This document shows positions 1 through 7,480 of a stretch of 64,000 nucleotides of DNA, piece after piece. The translations under genes were made by a program, and so were the position numbers. Where the stretch lies: the NCBI RefSeq assembly GCF_004340785.1, contig NZ_SLXS01000004.1:372001-436000 (forward strand), in the 5' to 3' direction. Positions within the stretch are counted from its first letter, which is position 1, and the number at the start of each line of letters is the position of its first letter. The notes below the pieces were generated by a model. It worked only from the letters and a program-made list of their open reading frames with translations, searched no databases and was not told the origin of the DNA. Source of the stretch: Tumebacillus sp. BK434 (lineage in GTDB: Bacteria; Bacillota; Bacilli; Tumebacillales; Tumebacillaceae).

Positions 1-402
1 GGAGATGAAATTCGGCCCGCGCTGATGCGTCTTCTCGTCGGTCTGCACCCGGGCCCAGACCGTTTCCACTTCGCGCAGGTTGGTCATATGAAACGAGACG
101 AGAAAGTTTGGCCCGACAAACAGGTCGATCTCTTCCGAATTGAGCGTCATCTGATTCAAGGCGTGCAGCACAAAGAAGTGATAATCGTCAAAATGGTCGA
201 TCTTCGGTCGCTGCAAAAAATGAAAACAGTCTTCCACCGCCAGCGGGTGGAACTGGAAATGGTCGCGCAGCAGCAGCCCTTCGCTTTGGGTCGGCGTGGA
301 AAAATCGACCCAGTACCAGGCGAGGTCCGCGCGGTGCAGATCTTGCAGGGTCAGGTTGTTCAGCAGCTCGTGCTGCTTGGTTACGGCTACGATCCGAATC
401 AT
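1..402 (-). CDS. CorA-family divalent metal transporter, N-terminal part (cut by window edge)
   Basis: Reverse-strand reading from ATG at 402 gives about 134 residues beginning MIRIVAVTKQHELLNN and running off the left edge. The stretch FHPLAVEDCFHFLQRPKIDHFDDYHFF and the following VGPNFLVSFH segment match the cytoplasmic N-terminal domain of CorA Mg2+/Co2+ channels. A strong GAGGTGAG ribosome site lies just upstream. The membrane helices and the GMN motif would lie beyond the window. A second, complete CorA lies at 12795-13778, and the two share the HPLAVEDC/HPLAIEDC motif, so they are paralogues. The family is clear; the metal transported is not shown. Confidence 0.88.
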   Translation of the reverse strand, partial: MIRIVAVTKQHELLNNLTLQDLHRADLAWYWVDFSTPTQSEGLLLRDHFQFHPLAVEDCFHFLQRPKIDHFDDYHFFVLHALNQMTLNSEEIDLFVGPNFLVSFHMTNLREVETVWARVQTDEKTHQRGPNFIS

Positions 403-426
403 GTGCTCACCTCGGTGTTATTGTAA

Positions 427-462
427 CAAAAAAACGGCCGCTCCGCAGGGAGGGCCGTTTTC
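427..462 (-). terminator. Rho-independent terminator of the nitrite/sulfite reductase gene
   Basis: AAAACGGCC and GGCCGTTTT arms are followed, on the minus strand, by a T-rich run. It lies between the reductase stop and the CorA start, so it insulates the two genes. Confidence 0.8.
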
Positions 463-479
463 AGCAGGGAAGGGCGGGC

Positions 480-2051
480 TTAGACTGCTGCTGCCGCTTC
501 CAGATAAGCTTTCAATTCTTCATCGGCCACGCGGCCTGCGAATTCGCGGAACGATTCGCCTGCCAGACGGTGCTCGGTGTAGTAGCGCACGATGTTTTCG
601 ATCGTGTACTGCACTTGATCGCCCGGGACTTTCAGGGCGACTTTGCGGTTGAACGTCGCGCCTGCGCCCAAGCCGCCGCCGATCGAGACGTCAAAGGCGT
701 CGACCATCTTGCCGTCGCGGCGCACGAGCGCGCCGGCGAGGCCGATGTCGGCGATCGCCTGCTGGCCGCACTGGTTGGGGCAGCCGTTGACGTGCAGGCG
801 GATCGGCGCGCCAAAGTCCGGGAAGGTCGCGTCGAGGTATTCGGCGATGCCTTTCATGCGCACTTTGGTTTCGACGAGCGCCAGGTTGCAGAACTCGTTG
901 CCGGTGCAGGAGACCGCATGGCCGACAAACGCTGGCGGAGTTGCCGTGAACTGCGCGAGGATCGGCTCTTGCAGCAGCGCGTCCACGTTGGCATCCGGCA
1001 CGTTCGGAATGATGATGTTTTGCGTGTTGGTGGTGCGCAGGTCGCCATTGCCGTATTGCTTCGCCACGCGGGCGAACTCGAGCAGGATGTCGGCGGTGAT
1101 GCGGCCGACCGGCAGCGACAGGCCGACGAAGTTCAGGCCGTCCTGCTTCTGCTTGTGCACCCCGTAGAGGTATGCGCCGTTCCAGTCTTCCTGCACGCGC
1201 TGGCCACCGCGGGTGTAGGTCTTGCCAAGCGTTGCTTCCAGCTCGTCGCAGAATTTTTCTGCGCCCCAGTCGGCGACGAGGAACTTGATGCGGGCATGGT
1301 TGCGCTTCTCGCGATAGCCGTGCTCGCGGTAGACTTTCACCACGCCTTCGATCACTTCAAGCGCTTCTTCCTGGCGCACGAAGATGTTCAGGTTCTGCGC
1401 CATGTGCGGCTTGGCAGACAGGCCGCCGCCGACGAGGATGTGGTAGCCGACTTCATCGCCGAGGCGTGCCGGCACCAGCGCGAGGTCGTTGATCTCCGGG
1501 TGGCCGAGGTCGCGCGGGTCGGCTGCGATCGAGATTTTGAACTTGCGCGGCAGGTTGGAGTATTCCTTGTTGCTGAGGAACTTCTGCTCCACCGCCCACA
1601 CGAGGTCGCGCACGTCAAACAGCTCTTTCGCATCAAGACCGGCCACCGGGGAGGAGATGACGTTGCGCACGACATCGCCGCACGCCTGGATCGGCGACAT
1701 GCCCACTGCGGCCAGACGGTCGAAGATCTCCGGCATGTCTTGGATCTGCAGCCAATGATACTGAATCGCCTGCCGGGTGGTCACATCGACGAGGCCGCGG
1801 CCGAACTTGTTGCCGAGCTCCGCCACGACGACCGCCTGTTCATAGGTCAGCATGCCGCCCGGAATTTTCACGCGCATCATGAAGTACGGATCGGTCTTCG
1901 GCTTTTGCTGATAGATGCCATACCATTTAAAACGGATAAAATCGCCCGGATCGATCGCTTCGAACCCTTCTTTGGCGTAGCGGTGAATATCGTGAAGGAC
2001 ATCTAAGCCGTCTTTTTCCAGTTTCAGTTGTTCTTCTTTGTTCAGTGCCAA
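480..2051 (-). CDS. Ferredoxin-type nitrite/sulfite reductase (siroheme, [4Fe-4S])
   Basis: 523 residues, the usual size of the one-polypeptide nitrite/sulfite reductase family (NirA/CysI-like). It carries two ferrodoxin-like half domains and the siroheme/[4Fe-4S] cysteine set C382-x5-C388 and C424-x3-C428 (SCTGNEFC and NGCPNQCG). The family performs six-electron reduction of sulfite to sulfide or nitrite to ammonia in the cytoplasm; the sequence alone does not settle which. The start is a TTG (2049-2051) with AAGGAGTGAG upstream. The gene stands alone with its own sigma-A promoter and terminator. No siroheme or sulfate activation genes are adjacent, so the substrate stays open. Confidence 0.85.
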   Translation of the reverse strand: MALNKEEQLKLEKDGLDVLHDIHRYAKEGFEAIDPGDFIRFKWYGIYQQKPKTDPYFMMRVKIPGGMLTYEQAVVVAELGNKFGRGLVDVTTRQAIQYHWLQIQDMPEIFDRLAAVGMSPIQACGDVVRNVISSPVAGLDAKELFDVRDLVWAVEQKFLSNKEYSNLPRKFKISIAADPRDLGHPEINDLALVPARLGDEVGYHILVGGGLSAKPHMAQNLNIFVRQEEALEVIEGVVKVYREHGYREKRNHARIKFLVADWGAEKFCDELEATLGKTYTRGGQRVQEDWNGAYLYGVHKQKQDGLNFVGLSLPVGRITADILLEFARVAKQYGNGDLRTTNTQNIIIPNVPDANVDALLQEPILAQFTATPPAFVGHAVSCTGNEFCNLALVETKVRMKGIAEYLDATFPDFGAPIRLHVNGCPNQCGQQAIADIGLAGALVRRDGKMVDAFDVSIGGGLGAGATFNRKVALKVPGDQVQYTIENIVRYYTEHRLAGESFREFAGRVADEELKAYLEAAAAV

Positions 2052-2112
2052 CTGGACTCACTCCTTCTCGGTCAACTCAACTCGAATTTTAATTCCAAGT
2101 ATCCATATACGG

Positions 2113-2141
2113 ATTATAAGTCTTAACCCAGACCCTGTAAA
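2113..2141 (-). promoter_or_regulatory. Sigma-A promoter of the nitrite/sulfite reductase
   Basis: On the minus strand TTTACA (2136-2141), a 17-base spacer and TATAAT (2113-2118) form a near-consensus vegetative promoter about 60 bases before the TTG start. Confidence 0.75.
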
Positions 2142-2250
2142 GCCAAATCCACAGAACTTTCCTTGCGAAAAGAGCTTGTCATTGTCGAAAGATTGTCAGA
2201 AAATAATAATCAGAAACTATAACTTTTTCTGCAAAGGATGACAGGGTGTC

Positions 2251-2445
2251 ATGAATGAAAAGGCGGTGCCGACGTGGCTGCTTGCAGTCCCGGTCGTAGG
2301 TTTGGGGGAGCTGACGTACTGGCTGTACGGTCGGTTTGGGGTAAATCTGGCAGTTCAGGTATCTTTTGGGGCCGCTGTGCTTGCAGCTTTTGTCTTTCTC
2401 ATCATCTATTTCATGCGCTGGAACACTAATCGAAAGAAAAGTTAG
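2251..2445 (+). CDS. Small two-helix membrane protein, unknown function
   Basis: 64 residues. Two hydrophobic segments (about residues 8-27 and 36-57) and a basic tail (RWNTNRKKS) suggest a small integral membrane protein with its C-terminus inside. An AAAGGATG ribosome site precedes the ATG. It is divergent from the reductase and upstream of an enoyl-CoA hydratase with about 100 bases between. I do not recognise a family; the open frame, ribosome site and composition support it being real. Confidence 0.6.
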   Translation: MNEKAVPTWLLAVPVVGLGELTYWLYGRFGVNLAVQVSFGAAVLAAFVFLIIYFMRWNTNRKKS

Positions 2446-2552
2446 AAAATATGACTCCCTAGTATAAAAACCGGAAGGAACTCATATCGGTAGTGTAGAA
2501 GTCATTATAACGCCGTTATTATGGGGACGGCGTGTAGGAGGCACTGCACGAG

Positions 2553-3335
2553 ATGAGTGTTCGAGCATTCACCCGCTTGACGAAAGAAAACGGGATTGCC
2601 ATTTTGACGATCGACAATCCGCCCTTGAACGTGCTCAGTGAAAGAGTCGGCCTGGAAATTCGCGAATGCGTGACCGAGGTCGAGCATGACGAAGAAGTGG
2701 TGGTGTTGATCGTCACAGGTGCCGGACGCGCGTTTATCGCCGGCGCGGACATCAAGGAGTTCCCCTCCAAGATGGCGCGCGGGGAAGCGAAGAAGATGGC
2801 GCTTGAGCATTTCCACACCTATAACCGGCTGGACTTCTTGCCCAAACCGACGATAGCTGCCTTAAATGGCGTGACGCTTGGCGGCGGACTGGAACTGGCG
2901 ATGGCGTGTGACATTCGCATCGCCGGCGAAAGTGTGAAGCTGGGCTTGCCGGAGATCAAGCTCGGATTGTTTCCGGGCGCGGGCGGAACACAGCGGTTGC
3001 CGCGTCTGGTCGGCGAAGGGAGAGCCAAGGAACTGATGTTCATCGGCGACCCGATCACCGCTCAGGAAGCATGGCAGATCGGTTTGGTCAATAAGGTCGT
3101 CCCGGACGACAAAGTCCTGACCAGCGCGCTGGACATGGCAAACGTGCTGGCGACGCGGACCTTGACAGCGCTTTCGCGGATCAAGAAAGCGGTCGATAAG
3201 GGGCTTGAGATGGACCTGACGAGCGGAGTGCTGTACGAAGCGGAACTGCTGGATGAGGTATTCCAGACGGAAGACATTGTGGAAGGCTGCAATGCGTTTT
3301 TGGAAAAGCGTGAACCGAAATTTAAACATCGCTGA
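2553..3335 (+). CDS. Enoyl-CoA hydratase/isomerase family protein
   Basis: 260 residues, standard crotonase size. IAGADIKEF (62-70) and GGGLELAMACD (110-120) build the oxyanion hole. Both catalytic glutamates of true hydratases are present (E114 and E134, the latter in LPEIKLGLFPGAGG), so hydration of trans-2-enoyl-CoA in fatty acid beta-oxidation is the likely reaction. The ATG is preceded by AGGAGG at 2536-2541, itself next to an inverted repeat ACGCCGT/ACGGCGT (2510-2533). The acyl-CoA synthetase follows within 100 bases on the same strand, suggesting a small fatty-acid utilisation operon. Confidence 0.9.
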   Translation: MSVRAFTRLTKENGIAILTIDNPPLNVLSERVGLEIRECVTEVEHDEEVVVLIVTGAGRAFIAGADIKEFPSKMARGEAKKMALEHFHTYNRLDFLPKPTIAALNGVTLGGGLELAMACDIRIAGESVKLGLPEIKLGLFPGAGGTQRLPRLVGEGRAKELMFIGDPITAQEAWQIGLVNKVVPDDKVLTSALDMANVLATRTLTALSRIKKAVDKGLEMDLTSGVLYEAELLDEVFQTEDIVEGCNAFLEKREPKFKHR

Positions 3336-3431
3336 TCGTGTCTCGTGCCTGTCGCGCAAGTTTTGCGGCAGGTACTACCCAGAATCGACCGACTGTTTGG
3401 TTGGAAATCTTGAGGCGAAGAGGTGATCCCT

Positions 3432-4958
3432 GTGAATTTGAGTACGAATTTGCGGCAAACTGCAGAGAAAACGCCGGATGTGACCGCACTGCTTTATCTG
3501 GATCAGAAGATCTCGTACCGCGATTTGAACGCAGATGTTGACCGTTTTGCGGCCGGCCTGGCCAAGCTCGGCATCGGCAAAGGCTCGAACGTCGCTTTGC
3601 TGCTCGGCAACTCGCCGGAATTTGTGATCGCCTATTATGCGATCGTGCGTCTGGGCGCGGTGGCGGTGCCGATCAACCCGCTGTATACGCCGGGCGAGAT
3701 CCAGTTCATCCTCGCCGACTGCGGTGTACAAGCTGTCATCGCCGTCGGACAGATGGCCCCGCTGGCTCCCTTAGTGCTGCAGATGCTGCCGACGTGCAAA
3801 GCGGTGATTCTGGTCGGCGCGGAGCTGGAGATGGAAGGCGTATCGGCGTTTGGTGAGGTGCTGAACAGCGGCGGCGAGGTGCCGACTGTCGAGGCGACGC
3901 CTGACGATATCGCGGTGATTCTGTACACGTCGGGCACGACGGGCCAGCCGAAGGGCGCTCTGCTGTCACATCAGAACCTGTGCTCGAACGCAAACAACAT
4001 CGGCGACTTCCTGAACATGAGCGCAGCAGACATGGTGGTCGCCGTGCTGCCGATGTTCCACGTGTTCTGCATGACGGTCTGCCTCAACGCGCCGCTGTAC
4101 CGCGGGGCGACGATTCTGGTCATGCCGCGCTTCTCGCCGACCGAGACGGCGAAAGCGATTCAGGCGCATCAGGCGACGATGTTTGCAGGGGTGCCGACGA
4201 TGTTCAACTTCCTCGTGCAGCATCCGGAGGTACAGGCGGATGAGCTGAAGTCGCTCAACTTGGCGATCTCCGGTGGCGCGGCGATGCCGGTGGCAGTATT
4301 GGAAGCGTTTGAACAGAAGTTTGGCGTGATCGTATCGGAAGGCTACGGGCTGTCCGAAGCGTCTCCGGTCGTCACCTTCAACCCGCTCGACCGTCCGCGC
4401 AAGCCGGGCACGATCGGCGTCGTGATCCCGGGCGTGGAAGCGCGCGTGGTCGATGAGAACGGCAATGATGTTGGGCCGGGCGTGGTCGGCGAGCTGATCT
4501 GCCGCGGCGACAACGTGATGGTCGGCTACCTGAAGCGTCCGGAAGAGTCGGCGCTGGCGCTGCGTGACGGCTGGCTGTATACGGGCGACATGGCAACGGT
4601 GGACGAGGAAGGCTACTTCTCGATCGTCGACCGCAAGAAGGACATGATCATCGTCGGCGGGTTCAACGTCTACCCGCGCGAAGTGGAAGAAGTCCTGTTC
4701 CGCCACCCAAACGTGCGGGAAGCGGCTGTCGTCGGCGTGCCGGATGCCAACTACGGCGAGAAAGTCCGCGCATTCGTCGCGCTGAAACAGGAAGACGCTT
4801 CGACCGAAGCCGACCTGATCGCACACTGCGAAGCGGTGCTGACCGCCTACAAGGTGCCGAAGGAAGTGTTCATTCTGGAAGAGCTTCCGAAGAACACCAC
4901 GGGAAAGATCCTGCGCCGCGAGCTGAAGAAGAACGAGAACAACCCGGTTTCGAAATAA
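3432..4958 (+). CDS. Long-chain acyl-CoA synthetase (AMP-forming)
   Basis: About 508 residues of the ANL superfamily. The P-loop YTSGTTGQPKGALLSH, the A5 motif YGLSEASPV, A7 YTGD, the hinge DRKKDMIIVGGFNVYPRE and the C-terminal lysine motif PKNTTGKILRREL are all intact. It activates fatty acids to acyl-CoA through an acyl-adenylate. I chose GTG 3432 because AGAGGTGATCC sits at the right distance; an in-frame GTG at 3423 overlaps that ribosome site. With the upstream hydratase it forms a beta-oxidation pair. Chain-length preference cannot be read from the sequence. Confidence 0.88.
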   Translation: MNLSTNLRQTAEKTPDVTALLYLDQKISYRDLNADVDRFAAGLAKLGIGKGSNVALLLGNSPEFVIAYYAIVRLGAVAVPINPLYTPGEIQFILADCGVQAVIAVGQMAPLAPLVLQMLPTCKAVILVGAELEMEGVSAFGEVLNSGGEVPTVEATPDDIAVILYTSGTTGQPKGALLSHQNLCSNANNIGDFLNMSAADMVVAVLPMFHVFCMTVCLNAPLYRGATILVMPRFSPTETAKAIQAHQATMFAGVPTMFNFLVQHPEVQADELKSLNLAISGGAAMPVAVLEAFEQKFGVIVSEGYGLSEASPVVTFNPLDRPRKPGTIGVVIPGVEARVVDENGNDVGPGVVGELICRGDNVMVGYLKRPEESALALRDGWLYTGDMATVDEEGYFSIVDRKKDMIIVGGFNVYPREVEEVLFRHPNVREAAVVGVPDANYGEKVRAFVALKQEDASTEADLIAHCEAVLTAYKVPKEVFILEELPKNTTGKILRRELKKNENNPVSK

Positions 4959-4972
4959 AAAGCGTAAACAAG

Positions 4973-4997
4973 ACCCCGGTAAAAACCGGGGTTTTTG
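4973..4997 (+). terminator. Terminator after acyl-CoA synthetase
   Basis: ACCCCGG / CCGGGGT hairpin with an A-rich loop followed by TTTTT. Confidence 0.85.
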
Positions 4998-5065
4998 GCG
5001 TCTGGGAAACGCATGACGAAATGCGCATGAAGAGAGCCCTTGCGGTGAGGCAAGGGCCCTTGTAT

Positions 5066-5548
5066 TTAAAAGAAGATCTTGTATTCGGAATACCCGTAAT
5101 CGCGAGTGTGCGAAATGGGGCGGGGCTGGAGGCCGGCGGTGTTATGCACGTCGCGGATGAGGGTGGCGAGAAACTCGGTGGAGTCGGGGGAGGAGGCGAT
5201 CTCCTCGGGGGTAAGCCAGTCGACGGTGAGCAGTTCGCGCTCGCAGCGCGTCACAGTGCCGCCGAGCAGCCGGGCGCGAAACACGAGCAAGGTGTCGTGC
5301 TTGCCTTTGCGCAGGACGCCGGTGCGCACGGCGACGACCGCTTCCGGCTCGACGATGAGCCCGGTCTCTTCGCGGACTTCCCGCACTACGGCCGCGTCGA
5401 CCGTCTCATCTGCACGGACGAACCCGCTCGGCAACGTCCAGAGCCCTTTGGTTGCGCTGTATGATTTTTTGACGACGAGGCACTTGCCGGCCTCATTGAT
5501 CACCAGGCCCGATACGGCGAGCCAGATGTTGCCGCGTTTGTCCTCCAC
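5066..5548 (-). CDS. Nudix hydrolase
   Basis: 160 residues from GTG 5548 (GGAG upstream). The Nudix box is complete: G-x5-E-x7-REVREETGL, in GFVRADETVDAAVV-REVREETGL. Nudix proteins hydrolyse nucleoside diphosphates linked to other groups; the substrate here is unknown. It begins 17 bases after the stop of the BtuF-like gene, so the two are probably cotranscribed. The long open frame that continues to 6526 is the shifted shadow of that upstream gene, not an N-terminal fusion. Confidence 0.85.
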   Translation of the reverse strand: MEDKRGNIWLAVSGLVINEAGKCLVVKKSYSATKGLWTLPSGFVRADETVDAAVVREVREETGLIVEPEAVVAVRTGVLRKGKHDTLLVFRARLLGGTVTRCERELLTVDWLTPEEIASSPDSTEFLATLIRDVHNTAGLQPRPISHTRDYGYSEYKIFF

Positions 5549-5565
5549 GCTCCTGCACTCCTTCT

Positions 5566-6354
5566 CTAGGAAAGTTCGGTATCCAGCAGCTCTGCCAGCT
5601 CCTCCAGGCCTTGAAACAGGCGCTGGGACGGTCGGCAGTACAGCCCTTCCTCCAAGACGTACACGCGCCCGTTCTGCACCGCCGGGATCGCAGCGTAGCC
5701 TGCGCGCTCGGTGATCATCGACGTCTTCACCTTGTCGGCGTGCACGCCGCACCAGACGGCAAACATGAAGTCCGGCGCCCGCTCGATCACCTCTTCGTGT
5801 GTGGCGGTGTACGAATCGCCCGGCTTGTCGGCAAACAGGTTGCTGCCGCCGGCGAGCTCGGAGATCGGGGTCAGCCAGTTCAGCGCACCCGGCGTAAAGA
5901 TCGGGCGCGGCCACCATTCCCAGTACAGCTTCGGCGCGTGCTTGCGCGCGGCAGCTTTTTCCTGCACGCGTGCGACTTTCGCCTGCAGCTCCGCCACGAC
6001 TTGCCCGGCGCGCTCCGGCACGCCGCAGACGTTGCCGAGCGTCACGATGTCCGCATAGATCTCTTCGATCGACTTCGGATTGAGCACGAGGTGCGGAATG
6101 TTCAGTTCCTGCAGGCGCTCCACATTTTTCTCCATGCCCGGCACGGAGAGCGAAGCGATCACAAGGTCTGGCTGCAGCTCCTGCAGACGGTCCATGTTGA
6201 TGTTCAGGTCGGGTCCCAGCTTGGGCAGGTCTTTCACTTTTTCGGCCGGCCAGTCGGAGTAATCGTCGACGCCGACCACGAGGTCCATCAGGCCCAGCGC
6301 GTCGAGCAGTTCGGTGTTGCTCGGGCAGATGGAGACGATGCGTTGTTTGGTCAT
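5566..6354 (-). CDS. BtuF-like cobalamin/metal-chelate binding protein without signal peptide
   Basis: 262 residues with the class III periplasmic-binding fold: RIVSICPSNTELLDALG at the N-terminus, PDLVIAS at the end of the first lobe, a long linking helix (about 120-145) and the second lobe to the C-terminus. This is the BtuF/FhuD family that hands B12 or siderophores to ABC importers. It has neither a signal peptide nor a lipobox, and no permease or ATPase is adjacent, so a cytoplasmic role is likely. GGAG precedes the ATG. The Nudix gene follows in the same operon. Confidence 0.75.
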   Translation of the reverse strand: MTKQRIVSICPSNTELLDALGLMDLVVGVDDYSDWPAEKVKDLPKLGPDLNINMDRLQELQPDLVIASLSVPGMEKNVERLQELNIPHLVLNPKSIEEIYADIVTLGNVCGVPERAGQVVAELQAKVARVQEKAAARKHAPKLYWEWWPRPIFTPGALNWLTPISELAGGSNLFADKPGDSYTATHEEVIERAPDFMFAVWCGVHADKVKTSMITERAGYAAIPAVQNGRVYVLEEGLYCRPSQRLFQGLEELAELLDTELS

Positions 6355-6425
6355 GGCTTATTGCTCCTCTCTTGACCAAATGATACAATGAGACATGCAA
6401 TCTGTGTAGATGAGGTGTATATTTT

Positions 6426-6689
6426 ATGGCGATGTTCGTCGTATTGATGCTTTTGTTCCTGATCGCGTCGTTTGGGATTTCGTTTATCATGGATATGTTT
6501 ACGAAAAAATTCCCGTGGACGTCCACTGTGGTGGCGGTCGCACTGGTCGGCTACTACCTCGTGTCCCGCAGCTTTGATGTTGGCGGCGGCGAGATCCTGC
6601 TCTGCGTCGGCGTGATCGGCGGTGCGCTGGCTGCGTCGCTGACGATTCGCACGCTCGTCACTCGCGGCTTCAAGATGTTCGGCGCTTAA
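6426..6689 (+). CDS. Small membrane protein, YuiB-like
   Basis: 87 residues with three hydrophobic segments (about 3-23, 33-48, 52-75). The N-terminus, FLIASFGISFIMDMF, resembles the YuiB family of Bacillus, whose function is not established. AGGTGTATATTTT precedes the ATG at a long spacing, and an extended -10 (TGA-TACAAT, 6381-6389) lies about 35 bases upstream. It is divergent from the BtuF-like gene and shares a bidirectional terminator with ppa. Confidence 0.6.
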   Translation: MAMFVVLMLLFLIASFGISFIMDMFTKKFPWTSTVVAVALVGYYLVSRSFDVGGGEILLCVGVIGGALAASLTIRTLVTRGFKMFGA

Positions 6690-6699
6690 GCCGTACAGA

Positions 6700-6732
6700 A
6701 AAATCCTGAGCGGAATCCGCTCAGGATTTTTG
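6700..6732. terminator. Bidirectional terminator between the YuiB-like gene and ppa
   Basis: AAATCCTGAGCGG / CCGCTCAGGATTT hairpin with A and T runs on both sides; it can serve both converging genes. Confidence 0.88.
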
Positions 6733-6742
6733 TTTGCTTAGC

Positions 6743-7225
6743 TTATTTGCTGTTGCGGGCAGTCGCTTCGTCGAGCAGGCGCTGAGCGGTCTCTACGCCT
6801 TCCCAGCCGTCGATTTGGACAGTCTTGTTCTCGAGGTCTTTGTACACTTGGAAGAAGTGGGAGATCTCTTTCAACACGTGCGGCGCCACATCGTCGAGGC
6901 TATGTACGTTCGCGAAGCGCGGGTCTTGGGTCGGAACGGCCAGCAGCTTCTCGTCTTTGCCTTTGTCGTCGGTCATGATCAGCACGCCGAGAACGCGGGA
7001 TTCGATCACGCAGCCCGGGAAGGTCGGGAAGGTGGTCAGCACGAGGATGTCCAGCGGGTCGCCGTCTTCAGCCAGCGTGTTTTCAATGTAACCGTATTCG
7101 GTCGGGTAGTGCATCGGGGAAAACAGCACGCGGTCGAGCATGAAACGGTTGTTTTCTTTGTCGTATTCGTACTTGTTCTGGGAACCGGTCGGGATTTCGA
7201 TGAAAGCGTTAACGATCATAGCCAT
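6743..7225 (-). CDS. ppa: Inorganic pyrophosphatase (family I)
   Basis: 160 residues from ATG 7225, which has GGAGGTAACAACC upstream; the longer open frame to 7267 lacks a ribosome site. The family I signature DGDPLDILVL with its metal-binding aspartates is intact, as are the substrate residues in MHYPTEYGYIENT. The enzyme hydrolyses pyrophosphate to drive biosynthetic reactions. It is monocistronic with a consensus sigma-A promoter. Many Bacillus species use family II PpaC instead, so the family I enzyme is a mild phylogenetic marker. Confidence 0.93.
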   Translation of the reverse strand: MAMIVNAFIEIPTGSQNKYEYDKENNRFMLDRVLFSPMHYPTEYGYIENTLAEDGDPLDILVLTTFPTFPGCVIESRVLGVLIMTDDKGKDEKLLAVPTQDPRFANVHSLDDVAPHVLKEISHFFQVYKDLENKTVQIDGWEGVETAQRLLDEATARNSK

Positions 7226-7279
7226 GGTTGTTACCTCCTGCTTTTCTCTTCTCTGGTTTCTGGACATGAAACCATTCCA

Positions 7280-7308
7280 ATTATAGCAAGTGCGGACGAA
7301 CCTGACAA
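7280..7308 (-). promoter_or_regulatory. Sigma-A promoter of ppa
   Basis: Minus strand TTGTCA (7303-7308), 17-base spacer, TATAAT (7280-7285). Confidence 0.8.
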
Positions 7309-7443
7309 CGTGACAAGCCTCTCTTCTTCTTTTATCGGCATTTTTGCTGAAGGATGGCGCATATGGTGGGAATATGGCAGGTGGAAGAAAAGGGTAGTCT
7401 GTGCTATACTGAGGCTTGACAAATTATAATCTGGGAGGTGGAT

Positions 7444-7472
7444 TCCTGACGTACGTGTACGTATTGTCAGGA
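7444..7472 (+). promoter_or_regulatory. Leader hairpin that pairs with the ribosome site of the CNNM/CorC gene
   Basis: TCCTGAC (7444-7450) is complementary to GTCAGGA (7466-7472), and an inner palindrome ACGTAC/GTACGT extends the stem. The right arm contains the AGGAG that serves the TTG start at 7481, so the structure can hide the ribosome site. Whether a ligand or protein controls it is unknown. Confidence 0.5.
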
Positions 7473-7480
7473 GCCTAACT

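Noticed and set aside
570-2006. 478-codon plus-strand frame opposite the nitrite/sulfite reductase
   Set aside because: Shadow of the siroheme enzyme; no ribosome site and no family features.
5066-6526. A 486-residue fusion of an unknown domain to the Nudix hydrolase
   Set aside because: The upstream part is the out-of-frame shadow of the BtuF-like gene; a GTG with a ribosome site at 5548 gives a normal Nudix protein.
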